Shown: piece after piece, positions 34,427 through 42,394 of the stretch
Numbering within the stretch: position 1 is the stretch's first letter
Layout of the letters: each line of letters starts with the position of its first letter
From: Capnocytophaga sp.
GTDB taxonomy: Bacteria; Bacteroidota; Bacteroidia; Flavobacteriales; Flavobacteriaceae
Direction of reading: 5' to 3'
Assembly: GCA_030538675.1 (NCBI GenBank)
Contig: JAUNTM010000007.1
Coordinates: 4,313-54,288, forward strand
DNA: 49,976 nt
The notes under the pieces: model-generated
The model's input: the letters and a program-made list of their open reading frames with translations, nothing else
What the model was told of the DNA's origin: nothing
Databases searched by the model: none
Translations under genes and position numbers: made by a program

Positions 34427-35752
34427 ATGAAAAAACATATACTATTCTCGTTCTTTATCGCACTTTTGGGGACTTCGTGCGATAGCTATTTGGATGTAAA
34501 ACCCAAAGACCGGGTTATCCCCGAAACGCTCGGCGATTACAGAAATTTGCTCACTTCGGGCTATCAGTCGTTTCCGAAAACCAAAGCGAAAGCCTCTGTC
34601 CGTACCGACGAAATGAGCATCAATCCCGATGATTTTTCCGCACCGAATTATAAGGATATTTTTCTGTGGAAAGATACCGGCTACGACCCCGAAACCACCG
34701 AATTTGACTACGATTTGCTGTATCGGACGATTTTTTATGCCAATGAGGTTATCAGTGGTGTGGCTTCCATTAATGGCGACCAAAGTATTAAAAACCAGCT
34801 CGTTGGCGAGGCTCACGCTTTGCGGGCGTATGCGTACTTTGAGTTGGTCAATCTGTTTTCAAAACCTTACGAAGCGGCTTCGGCACGGACGGAAAGAGGC
34901 GTACCGCTCATATTGGAAATTGATATGGAAAATTACACCGCTCCTGCCAGTTTGGAACAAATTTATACACAAATTGCGTCCGACATCCGCGAAAGCGAAA
35001 ATTTGATGAACATAGCCGTACAGCCCGATGCCGTCAAATACCGTTTTTCAAAACTTTCGTTAGAAGCCTTTAAATCAAGATTTTATCTTTATAAAAAAGA
35101 TTATGCCAACGCTTTGGAAGCGGTCAATAAAGTGCTTGCCCAAAACGGAAATTTGTTAGATTTGAATGCGAATACGCAAAATATTTTACCAAATAATATT
35201 GCTTCCGGAGAAAATATCCAAGCGTTGGATTATGCTGTGGACAACGTGGTAAACCGAATGGCAATCGTAAGTCCTGAACTCATCGCTCTTTATGATGCAG
35301 CGAACGATTTGCGTTTTCCGCTGTATTACACGCTTGACGGGAATTCGTACAAAACGGAGAAAGGCAGTTCGCAAAGCGATATGTGCAGTTTCCGCACGGG
35401 CGAGCTTCTTCTGGCAAAAGCCGAAATTTTATACCGGGCGGGCGATGAAAACCAAGCGAAAACCACGCTGTTGCAATTGGCTGAAAAACGCTACAATGCC
35501 ACAGGATTTGCCGCGTATACCGCTACGGTAAATGCTCTTTCGGGCAATGCTTTTTTGGAAGAATTGATGAACGAACGTTTTCGCGAAACGGCTTTTGAGG
35601 GCTACCGCTGGTTTGACCTCCGCCGCAACGACCAAAAGCAAATCACGCACACGTACAACGGAATTACCGAAGTGCTGCAAACCGCCGACCCTCGTTATAC
35701 GATTGCGTTTCCGCGTTCGGCACAACAGCAAAATCCCGCATTGGCGGAGTAG
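34427..35752 (+). CDS. SusD/RagB-family substrate-binding lipoprotein
   Basis: The 441-residue protein has a lipoprotein signal (MKKHILFSFFIALLGTSCDS; Cys18) followed by the SusD hallmark YLDVKPKDRVIPETLGDYRN. It contains helices typical of SusD (VGEAHALRAYAYFELVNLF) and the late motif MNERFRETAFEGYRWFDLRR. At 441 residues it is shorter than the SusD at 11385. It is the surface lid and binding partner of the preceding SusC. The substrate is unknown; peptide or glycoprotein ligands would fit the protease upstream. No terminator was seen in the 170 nt after it. Confidence 0.93.
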   Translation: MKKHILFSFFIALLGTSCDSYLDVKPKDRVIPETLGDYRNLLTSGYQSFPKTKAKASVRTDEMSINPDDFSAPNYKDIFLWKDTGYDPETTEFDYDLLYRTIFYANEVISGVASINGDQSIKNQLVGEAHALRAYAYFELVNLFSKPYEAASARTERGVPLILEIDMENYTAPASLEQIYTQIASDIRESENLMNIAVQPDAVKYRFSKLSLEAFKSRFYLYKKDYANALEAVNKVLAQNGNLLDLNANTQNILPNNIASGENIQALDYAVDNVVNRMAIVSPELIALYDAANDLRFPLYYTLDGNSYKTEKGSSQSDMCSFRTGELLLAKAEILYRAGDENQAKTTLLQLAEKRYNATGFAAYTATVNALSGNAFLEELMNERFRETAFEGYRWFDLRRNDQKQITHTYNGITEVLQTADPRYTIAFPRSAQQQNPALAE

Positions 35753-35857
35753 AAAATAATACTTTTTTGAACCCTCTTTTGTCTTACGAACCCAAAATCG
35801 CACGATTCTTAATTAAATTAATAAGATTATATGCCGCCTTGACAGTAAATATTTGTA

Positions 35858-35876
35858 TTGGTAACAATTTGGTAAC
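35858..35876 (+). promoter_or_regulatory. Candidate Pho box upstream of the phosphate transporter
   Basis: TTGGTAAC occurs twice as a direct repeat with an 11-nt period (35858-35865 and 35869-35876). An 11-nt-period direct repeat is the architecture of PhoB-binding sites. A near-consensus -7 (GACTTTTG, 35898-35905) begins 21 nt after it. The repeat is seen; the PhoB assignment is inference from its position before a phosphate transporter gene. Confidence 0.5.
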
Positions 35877-35923
35877 GTGTTTTTGAGAAACTTAGATGAC
35901 TTTTGCAGAATAAAATATTTTTC

Positions 35924-38176
35924 ATGGAACAGGTCTATATTTTTATGTTGTTTACCTTGTTTGTATTGGCTATTATCGATTTGGTAGTAGGGGTAAGCAA
36001 TGATGCGGTCAATTTTTTAAATTCGGCTATTGGCTCAAAGGCAGTCAGCCTACGAACCATTATGATTGTAGCGAGTGTAGGAGTAGCAATGGGAGCTATT
36101 TTTTCGAGTGGGATGATGGAAATCGCCCGAAGTGGCATTTTCAAACCTTCCGAATTTTATTTTGATGAGATTATGGTCATCTTCATGGCGGTAATGCTTA
36201 CGGATGTGCTATTGCTCGATTTGTTCAACTCGTTGGGAATGCCAACTTCTACGACGGTATCCATCGTATTTGAGTTGCTTGGAGCGGCGGTCTGTATGGC
36301 TTTGCTCAAAGTAAGTGCCAATGCCGAGAGTTTGTCCGACATCTACAATTATATCAATACCGAGAAAGCCTCCGAAATCATCTTCGGGATATTCATATCT
36401 GTCCTGATTGCCTTTACCGTCGGTACGGTTGTCCAATATTTAGCAAGGCTCATATTTACCTTCCGTTTTGAGAAAAACATCCATATCACGGGAGGAATTT
36501 TCGGTGGGATTTCACTCACGGCACTGAGCTATTTTATCATTTTCAAAGGATTGAAAGGCGTATCATTCATCACCCCCGAAATGCTCTCATGGCTTGACAG
36601 TAACACGAAGTGGTTGCTCATCGGTTGTTTGGTGGTATTTACGATACTCTCGCAAGTGCTGATACGTCTTCGGATTAATATTTTCAAAATCGTCATTATT
36701 ATAGGTACATTCGGCTTGGCAATGGCTTTCGCCGGAAACGACCTCGTGAACTTCATCGGCGTGCCTATCGCTGCGTGGCAATCTTATGAAGTATGGAGTG
36801 CTTCAGGGCTTGCCCCGAACGAATTTACAATGGAATCGCTTGGCGGAAAAGTTACTACTCCTACCTATATGCTTTTGGCGGCAGGCGTTGTGATGGTGCT
36901 TACGCTGTGGTTTTCCAAAAAAGCCAGAGCCGTTATCGACACAGGCGTAAACCTATCACGTCAGGGAGAGGGCGAAGAAAAATTCGCATCGAACACCCTT
37001 TCCCGGTTTGTCGTGCGGGCTTCGGTGAATTTGGTCAGCCTGACCAATAAAGTAATTCCGCAATCGGTCAGCCAGCGTATCGACAACCGTTTCCAAAAAC
37101 CGGAATTGACGCGTGCCCAGAGAGAAACCGAACCGGCTTTTGACTTGGTGCGTGCGGCGGTCAATCTCGTAGTAGCCAGTAGCTTGATTTCCTTAGGGAC
37201 ATCACTAAAACTCCCGTTATCAACCACTTACGTTGCTTTTATGGTGGCGATGGGGTCATCACTTGCCGACCGTGCTTGGGGATTGGAAAGTGCCGTGTAC
37301 CGAGTCGCTGGCGTGTTCAACGTCATCGGCGGATGGTTTCTCACAGCGGCAGTCGCTTTTGTTTCGGCATTTTTGGTCGCTTTATTCCTATACTTCGGCA
37401 AATTTATTGCATTGGTTCTTTTGGTAATCGTTGTAGCATTGTTGTTGTTCCGAAGCTCTGTTGCTTTCAAAAACAAAGAAAAAGAGAAAAAACTAAAACG
37501 AAGCTTTGAGCATACCGACTTGGTAACCATCAACGAAATCATCAAAGAAAGTTCGGATTATATCGCTGTGATGATTGGTAAAATTGATGATCTTTACGGG
37601 AAAGTCATCGACAATCTTGGTACGCAAGAGCTTGCCAAACTTACCAAAAACAAGAAAAGCCTCAAGAAAATTGAAAATGAAATTGATGATCTCAAAGGCA
37701 ACGTATATTATTTCATCAAATCACTGGACGAAAGTTCGGTAGCTTCGAGCAAGTTTTATATTTTGATTTTGGATTATCTGCAAGACATGGTACAATCCAT
37801 CGGATATATTACCACAAACAGCCACGAGCATGTGAGCAATAATCATAAGAATCTTAAGTTCAACCAATTACGCGACTTAAAAGGGATTTCGGATAATCTT
37901 GAAAAACTTTTTAAAGAATCCAAAATTGTATTTGAAAAAGAAAATTATTCCAATTTGGATAAAATCATTGATGAAGAACGCGAACTGAAAAAAGATGTTT
38001 CGGCGATGATTCAAAAACAAATCGACCGTATCCGCACCACGGAAACAAGCCCGAAAAACACCAAACTATATTTTAGTTTATTGTTAGAAACCAATGATTT
38101 AATTCGTGCAAATATCAATCTGTTGGTTCTTTTTCAAGAATTTCAAAACGAATACAAGAAATTGAACAAACGATAA
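35924..38176 (+). CDS. PiT-family inorganic phosphate transporter fused to a PhoU-like domain
   Basis: The 750-residue protein contains the duplicated PiT domains: VGVSNDAVNFLNSAIGSKAV and, later, AMAFAGNDLVNFIGVPIAA, both with the G-x-N-D core. About 12 membrane segments reach to about residue 510. Roughly the last 240 residues are cytoplasmic and helical (from LKRSFEHTDLVTINEIIK to EFQNEYKKLNKR), resembling PhoU/DUF47 proteins that in other bacteria are a separate neighbouring gene. It imports phosphate with a cation. The ATG at 35924 is preferred over an upstream non-ATG start because hydrophobic sequence begins there. Confidence 0.9.
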   Translation: MEQVYIFMLFTLFVLAIIDLVVGVSNDAVNFLNSAIGSKAVSLRTIMIVASVGVAMGAIFSSGMMEIARSGIFKPSEFYFDEIMVIFMAVMLTDVLLLDLFNSLGMPTSTTVSIVFELLGAAVCMALLKVSANAESLSDIYNYINTEKASEIIFGIFISVLIAFTVGTVVQYLARLIFTFRFEKNIHITGGIFGGISLTALSYFIIFKGLKGVSFITPEMLSWLDSNTKWLLIGCLVVFTILSQVLIRLRINIFKIVIIIGTFGLAMAFAGNDLVNFIGVPIAAWQSYEVWSASGLAPNEFTMESLGGKVTTPTYMLLAAGVVMVLTLWFSKKARAVIDTGVNLSRQGEGEEKFASNTLSRFVVRASVNLVSLTNKVIPQSVSQRIDNRFQKPELTRAQRETEPAFDLVRAAVNLVVASSLISLGTSLKLPLSTTYVAFMVAMGSSLADRAWGLESAVYRVAGVFNVIGGWFLTAAVAFVSAFLVALFLYFGKFIALVLLVIVVALLLFRSSVAFKNKEKEKKLKRSFEHTDLVTINEIIKESSDYIAVMIGKIDDLYGKVIDNLGTQELAKLTKNKKSLKKIENEIDDLKGNVYYFIKSLDESSVASSKFYILILDYLQDMVQSIGYITTNSHEHVSNNHKNLKFNQLRDLKGISDNLEKLFKESKIVFEKENYSNLDKIIDEERELKKDVSAMIQKQIDRIRTTETSPKNTKLYFSLLLETNDLIRANINLLVLFQEFQNEYKKLNKR

Positions 38177-38262
38177 TTCGAATAAAAATTCTACTGTAGA
38201 ATATATTCATATAGTAACGTGAATTCGATATAATAAGACATTGTAAATCAATGTTTTAACAT

Positions 38263-38343
38263 CCCAACCCCTCTCCCTTGGAGAGGGGAGCCACTCGGAT
38301 AGCATTGAGCTTTTTCTCCCCTCTCCAAGGGAGAGGGGTTGGG
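38263..38343. repeat. 81-nt double palindrome, copy 2
   Basis: Arms 38263-38290 and 38316-38343 are perfect reverse complements, with a 25-nt spacer differing from copy 1 at only two positions. Each arm is internally palindromic (CCCCTCTCCCTTGGAGAGGGG-like). It lies after the phosphate transporter gene and is followed at once by repeat copy B. Confidence 0.9.
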
Positions 38344-38357
38344 GTGAGGGCTCCCTC

Positions 38358-38402
38358 GAAAATAAGATACTAATAATCAGCAACTTGCTACATCGAGCTC
38401 AC
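38358..38402. repeat. 45-nt dispersed intergenic repeat, copy B
   Basis: It aligns without gaps to 10656-10700 (36/45 identical). It sits between the double palindrome and the bioB terminator. The 302-nt gap between the PiT gene and bioB is mostly these repeats plus a 7+7 palindrome at 38188-38202. Confidence 0.7.
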
Positions 38403-38414
38403 GTTACAGTAATC

Positions 38415-38462
38415 AAAAAAGAGTGGCTGTCCGGATGATTTTTCGGACAGCCACTCTTTTTT
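38415..38462 (-). terminator. Strong terminator after bioB
   Basis: The 19-nt arms 38415-38433 and 38444-38462 are perfectly complementary, with GC-rich centre GAGTGGCTGTCCG and A/T ends. It lies 17 nt past the bioB stop and would also end transcription arriving from the PiT gene on the plus strand. Confidence 0.9.
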
Positions 38463-38478
38463 TTTGATGTGTTATGAT

Positions 38479-39567
38479 TTACGATTGCCTTGTTTTTCGG
38501 GCTTTTTCGTTACGTTCGATTTTGTGCGGTGGGCGTGTCCATTTCGGGTTTTCTCCCAATGCTACGTATTGCGAATCCGTTGCTTCAACAGTTTCAGGTT
38601 GCTGATGTTTGGCAAATGGTTTTTGAGTTTTCAAGCCAAGCATCTCAAACATCATCATATCTTCATTGATATTCGGGTTGGGCGTTGTGAGCAGTTTATC
38701 GCCGGCAAAAATAGAATTTGCCCCGGCAAAAAAGCAAAGTGCCTGTCCTTCACGGCTCATTTGCGTGCGTCCTGCCGAAAGGCGTACCTGTGTAAGCGGC
38801 ATCACGATGCGTGTGGTGGCAATCATCCGTACCATATCCCAAATTTCTACGGGTTGTTGTTCTTCCATCGGCGTTCCTTCCACAGCCACAAGCGCATTGA
38901 TAGGGACGGATTCGGGCTGCGGATTGAGCGTAGAAAGCGCTACGAGCATTCCGGCACGGTCTTCAAGCGATTCGCCCATCCCGATGATGCCTCCGCTACA
39001 TACGGTAATATTCGTTTTGCGGACATTTTCGATAGTTTGCAAGCGGTCTTCGTACCCACGTGTGGAAATAACTTCTTTATAATATTCTTCGGAAGTATCA
39101 AGGTTGTGATTGTACGCATACAACCCGGCTTCGGCAAGGCGTTGGGCTTGGTTTTCGGTGAGCATTCCGAGCGTACAGCACACTTCCATATCGAGTTTGT
39201 TGATGGTACGTACCATTTCAAGCACTTGGTCAAACTCAGGGCCGTCTTTCACGTTCCGCCACGCTGCTCCCATACACACCCGCGATGCGCCTGATGATTT
39301 AGCCCGAAGCGCCTGTGCTTTCACGTGCGATACGGTCAGCATTTCTTCTACCTCAACGCCCGTATGATAACGAGCCGCCTGCGGACAATAACCGCAATCT
39401 TCCGAGCAACCGCCCGTTTTGATAGAAAGTAGGGTGGACACCTGCACCGTGTTAGGGTCGTGATGCTGGCGGTGTACGGTGGCTGCTTCGTAAAGCAAAT
39501 CCATCAAAGGTTTGTTATATATAGCGATGATTTCTTCCTTCGTCCAGTTATGCCGTGTTTCGTTCAT
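38479..39567 (-). CDS. bioB: Biotin synthase BioB
   Basis: The 362-residue radical-SAM enzyme converts dethiobiotin to biotin by sulfur insertion. The 4Fe-4S motif is GGCSEDCGYCPQ (C-x3-C-x2-C). Further conserved parts are VCMGAAWRNVKDGPEF, YNHNLDTSEEYY and RLSAGRTQMSREGQALCFFAGANSIF with the cluster-ligand Arg. Compared with E. coli BioB (346 residues) it has a basic C-terminal extension of about 35 residues (PPHKIERNEKARKTRQS at the end). No other bio genes are in the window, so it is transcribed alone from its own promoter. Confidence 0.96.
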   Translation of the reverse strand: MNETRHNWTKEEIIAIYNKPLMDLLYEAATVHRQHHDPNTVQVSTLLSIKTGGCSEDCGYCPQAARYHTGVEVEEMLTVSHVKAQALRAKSSGASRVCMGAAWRNVKDGPEFDQVLEMVRTINKLDMEVCCTLGMLTENQAQRLAEAGLYAYNHNLDTSEEYYKEVISTRGYEDRLQTIENVRKTNITVCSGGIIGMGESLEDRAGMLVALSTLNPQPESVPINALVAVEGTPMEEQQPVEIWDMVRMIATTRIVMPLTQVRLSAGRTQMSREGQALCFFAGANSIFAGDKLLTTPNPNINEDMMMFEMLGLKTQKPFAKHQQPETVEATDSQYVALGENPKWTRPPHKIERNEKARKTRQS

Positions 39568-39597
39568 AAAACAATTTTCTTATTGATTTGTATCGTG

Positions 39598-39605
39598 CAA
39601 AAGTA
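39598..39605 (-). promoter_or_regulatory. Promoter -7 element for bioB
   Basis: Minus-strand TACTTTTG matches TAnnTTTG, 30 nt upstream of the bioB ATG; no TTG -33 is evident. The rest of the 363-nt gap to 39930 is AT-rich and holds the promoter of the DJ-1 gene but no convincing gene. Confidence 0.55.
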
Positions 39606-39840
39606 AAAAATAATCGGGAGTATTTTCTTTTATAACGCTTTTTTTACAAACAGAGCGGTCGTTCAATACGATTTCTTTTGAATATAAAATCCATTTACGG
39701 AAAATGTATCGCTCATAGAAACGGAAAAAATTAGTATAGTAAAAACATTGTAAATCAATCACATAGCTTCTGCCGAAACATTTTATACGAAAATCAACGC
39801 CCTTGAAAAACAATCATTTGCAATCAAAAAAAACCGTATG

Positions 39841-39882
39841 TTTGACCCAATAAATTAAAACTTTACCTACCTTTGTAGTAGG
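39841..39882 (+). promoter_or_regulatory. Promoter with a small inverted repeat, DJ-1/PfpI gene
   Basis: TACCTTTG (39868-39875) matches TAnnTTTG, with TTTG at 39841-39844 (23-nt spacer, at the long end). CCTAC (39866-39870) and GTAGG (39878-39882) form an inverted repeat around the -7 element, a possible repressor site. Confidence 0.5.
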
Positions 39883-39930
39883 CAGGCTATATGCAAGTTA
39901 TTGAAAACCAAAAAATAATCCGGAAAACAA

Positions 39931-40497
39931 ATGAAAATCGCTTACATACTTTTTGACGGCATAACGTGGCTTGATTTTATAGGCATTTACGACCCGATAA
40001 GTCGCTTAAAATCATTGGGTTACATTCCCTATTTGAGTTGGGACACCTGCGCTTTTACCCCAACCGTTTCTGACAATTTCGGGCTGGCATTGGTGCCTTC
40101 CAAAATCCGCCAAAGTTTGGAAAATTACGATGCCGTAATCGTTCCAGGCGGCTGGGGAACAAGAAAACTGCGGTTAGACAATGACTTTATGGATTGGATA
40201 AAAACCGCCCGCTCCGCAAAATACAAAATTTCCGTTTGCACAGGAAGTTTGATACTGGGAGCAGCAGGATTTTTAAAAGACAAAAAAGCAACAACCAATT
40301 ATCAGGAATACGGAACACTCCGCCCTTATTGCAAGGAAGTGCTGGCGGAAAAAATTGTGGAAGACGGCGACGCCGTTACGGCAGGTGCTGTGAGTGCTTC
40401 CATTCATCTCGGTCTGTACCTATGCGGAAAATGGGCAGGCAAAGAAGCCCAAAATGACATCAGAAAACGGATGGGAATTTCATTTTCCGAGAAATAA
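39931..40497 (+). CDS. DJ-1/PfpI family protein, isonitrile hydratase-like
   Basis: The 188-residue protein has the flavodoxin-like DJ-1/PfpI fold with nucleophile-elbow Cys103 in SVCTGSLILGAAGFLKDKKA. That segment, and Asp15 in ILFDGITWLDFIGIYDP, resemble bacterial isonitrile hydratase, which converts isonitriles to formamides using the equivalent Cys and Asp. An oxidative or carbonyl-stress role, as in other DJ-1 relatives, is also possible. The gene follows a promoter with a palindromic -7 region; the next gene starts 39 nt downstream with its own -7-like element. Confidence 0.85.
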   Translation: MKIAYILFDGITWLDFIGIYDPISRLKSLGYIPYLSWDTCAFTPTVSDNFGLALVPSKIRQSLENYDAVIVPGGWGTRKLRLDNDFMDWIKTARSAKYKISVCTGSLILGAAGFLKDKKATTNYQEYGTLRPYCKEVLAEKIVEDGDAVTAGAVSASIHLGLYLCGKWAGKEAQNDIRKRMGISFSEK

Positions 40498-40500
40498 GAC

Positions 40501-40508
40501 TATATTTG
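40501..40508 (+). promoter_or_regulatory. Promoter -7 element for the serine hydrolase gene
   Basis: TATATTTG is an exact TAnnTTTG match 28 nt before the ATG, just after the DJ-1 stop codon; a -33 TTG is not apparent. Confidence 0.45.
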
Positions 40509-40536
40509 TGGAATCGTTTTTCAAAAAACAATTGCA

Positions 40537-41694
40537 ATGAAAACACTCAAAAAAATCTTGATTTTCCTCATCGTGCTTATTGCGGCACTGCTTGCCGGGC
40601 TGTATTTCGGCGGTTACGGCTATCTGTTCAAAGCCGCCCGCATCATCTACGGTTCGGGACACAAAACGGCATTCCTCTCGGATTACCAAAAGTTTGACAA
40701 CCGCATCATCGAAAAAGGAACGTATGTAGAACCATGGACATACACAACTGATTTTGAACGAAATACCGCTCCGAAATCATTGGAAGTGCTTCATAAAAAA
40801 TACCAAACCGTTGCTTTTGCGATATTCCGCAATGACAGTATTTTTCACGAACACTATTTTGAAGGATATTCTGAAAAATCATTGAGCAATTCGTTTTCAA
40901 TGGCAAAAAGCTACGTATCGGCATTGTTGGGCAAAGCCGTTTCCGATGGCTACATCAAGAGCCTTGACCAGCCCGTAGGCGATTTCTTTCCCGAATTTTC
41001 ACAGGGAATGGCGGCTTCGCTCACGGTCGGCGATTTGGCTTCGATGGCATCGGGACTTGATTGGGACGAAAGCTATTACAGCCCGTTTTCGGTAACCACA
41101 CAAGCGTATTTTGATGCCGATTTACGTTCCGTTATACTGAAAACGAAAGTAACCGAACAGCCCGGAAAATCATACAAATACCTCAGCGGCAATACGCAAT
41201 TGCTCGGAATGGTCATTGAAAAAGCCACCGGAAAAACGCTCGCAGGGTATCTTTCGGAAAGCATTTGGAAGCCGACGGGTTCGGAGCAAGATGCCCTCTG
41301 GCAGCTTGACAGCGAAGAAGGCGGCATGGAAAAAGCCTACTGCTGCATCGCTTCCAACGCTCGTGATTTTGCCCGGCTTGGCAAACTTTATAAAGACCAC
41401 GGGCGGTGGCACGGCAAACAAATCCTCGACTCGGCGTATGTGGCGAAATCCGTCCGTCCGCGTTTTGCCGAAAGTCCCGAATACGGCTACGGAATGTGGC
41501 TTTTGAAGCATCGGGGGAAACCATTTTTTATGATGCGGGGACACCTCGGGCAATACGTCATCGTACAACCGCAGGATAACATAATGATTGTCCGATTGGG
41601 GCATCTTACCGCACCACAAGATGAGGGCATTTTCTCGGCGGACATCTATTCGTATATCGACGAATCGTACAAAATGCTTGAAAATGCTCGTTAA
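40537..41694 (+). CDS. Membrane-anchored serine hydrolase (class C beta-lactamase/PBP4* family)
   Basis: The 385-residue protein has an N-terminal membrane helix (about 7-24, ILIFLIVLIAALLAGLYF) and a periplasmic beta-lactamase-like domain. The serine motif is SMAKS (Ser121, Lys124), the tyrosine motif is around YKYLSGN (Tyr215), and MMRGHLGQYV near 330 stands for the third H/K-x-G box. Relatives include D-amino-acid peptidases, esterases and 6-aminohexanoate-dimer hydrolases; true beta-lactamase activity is unlikely. The exonuclease gene begins inside its last codons (11-nt overlap). Confidence 0.87.
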   Translation: MKTLKKILIFLIVLIAALLAGLYFGGYGYLFKAARIIYGSGHKTAFLSDYQKFDNRIIEKGTYVEPWTYTTDFERNTAPKSLEVLHKKYQTVAFAIFRNDSIFHEHYFEGYSEKSLSNSFSMAKSYVSALLGKAVSDGYIKSLDQPVGDFFPEFSQGMAASLTVGDLASMASGLDWDESYYSPFSVTTQAYFDADLRSVILKTKVTEQPGKSYKYLSGNTQLLGMVIEKATGKTLAGYLSESIWKPTGSEQDALWQLDSEEGGMEKAYCCIASNARDFARLGKLYKDHGRWHGKQILDSAYVAKSVRPRFAESPEYGYGMWLLKHRGKPFFMMRGHLGQYVIVQPQDNIMIVRLGHLTAPQDEGIFSADIYSYIDESYKMLENAR

Positions 41695-42394
41695 AATCAG
41701 GCTTGACGACATATTATTTTTAGACATCGAAACCGTTCCTTTAGAAGAAATTTTTGAAAAATTACCGACCGAAGAACAAGCCCTTTGGGACGACAAATCA
41801 AAACACCAACGCAAAGAAATGACGGCAGACGAGTTCTACGAACGGGCAGGTATTTGGGCGGAGTTCGGGAAAATTGTTTGTATTTCGGTGGGGTATTTTT
41901 CGTTCAAACACGAGCAGCGGACGTTTCGCGTAACCTCATTCACAGGCGATGAAAAATCACTTTTGAAGCAGTTTGCAACGCTTTTGGAAAAGCATTTCAA
42001 TCGTCCGCAGCATTTGCTCTGTGCCCATAACGGCAAGGAATTTGATTTTCCGTACATCGCCCGTAGGATGATCATCCACCAATTGCCGTTGCCCGCCAAA
42101 TTACAACTTTTTGGCAAAAAGCCGTGGGAAATACCGCATCTCGACACAATGGAACTCTGGAAATTCGGCGATTACAAAAGTTTTACCTCGCTCAAACTGC
42201 TGGCTCACGTGCTGGGCATTCCCTCGCCCAAAGACGATATTGACGGCAGTCAGGTACGTGAGGTTTTCTACAAAGAAAACGACATTGACCGCATTGCCGC
42301 TTATTGCGAAAAAGATACCGTAACGGTTGCCCAAATCTTCTTACGAATGCGGTACGAACCGCTGCTTTCGGACGATGAAATATTAATCGTATGA
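41684..42394 (+). CDS. 3'-5' exonuclease of the PolB-exonuclease-like family
   Basis: From the ATG at 41684 the protein has 236 residues with the DEDD exonuclease motifs: LFLDIETVP (D-x-E), CAHNGKEFDFPYIARRM (second Asp) and YCEKDTVTVAQIFLRM (last Asp, Y-x-x-x-D type). This fits the predicted exonucleases related to PolB (PolB_exo_2 type). It probably trims single-stranded DNA or RNA ends. The longer reading to 41588 lies inside the hydrolase gene and is not used. Its stop overlaps the ABC ATPase start (ATGA). Confidence 0.85.
   Translation: MLVKIRLDDILFLDIETVPLEEIFEKLPTEEQALWDDKSKHQRKEMTADEFYERAGIWAEFGKIVCISVGYFSFKHEQRTFRVTSFTGDEKSLLKQFATLLEKHFNRPQHLLCAHNGKEFDFPYIARRMIIHQLPLPAKLQLFGKKPWEIPHLDTMELWKFGDYKSFTSLKLLAHVLGIPSPKDDIDGSQVREVFYKENDIDRIAAYCEKDTVTVAQIFLRMRYEPLLSDDEILIV

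Noticed and set aside
38464-39294. Open frame of 276 codons on the plus strand
   Set aside because: It is antisense to bioB, whose protein sequence is unmistakable; the translation is Cys/Phe/His-rich without any domain.
39580-39813. 77-codon minus-strand frame upstream of bioB
   Set aside because: It overlaps the bioB promoter, is rich in Phe/Tyr/Lys from AT-rich DNA, and shows no domain.
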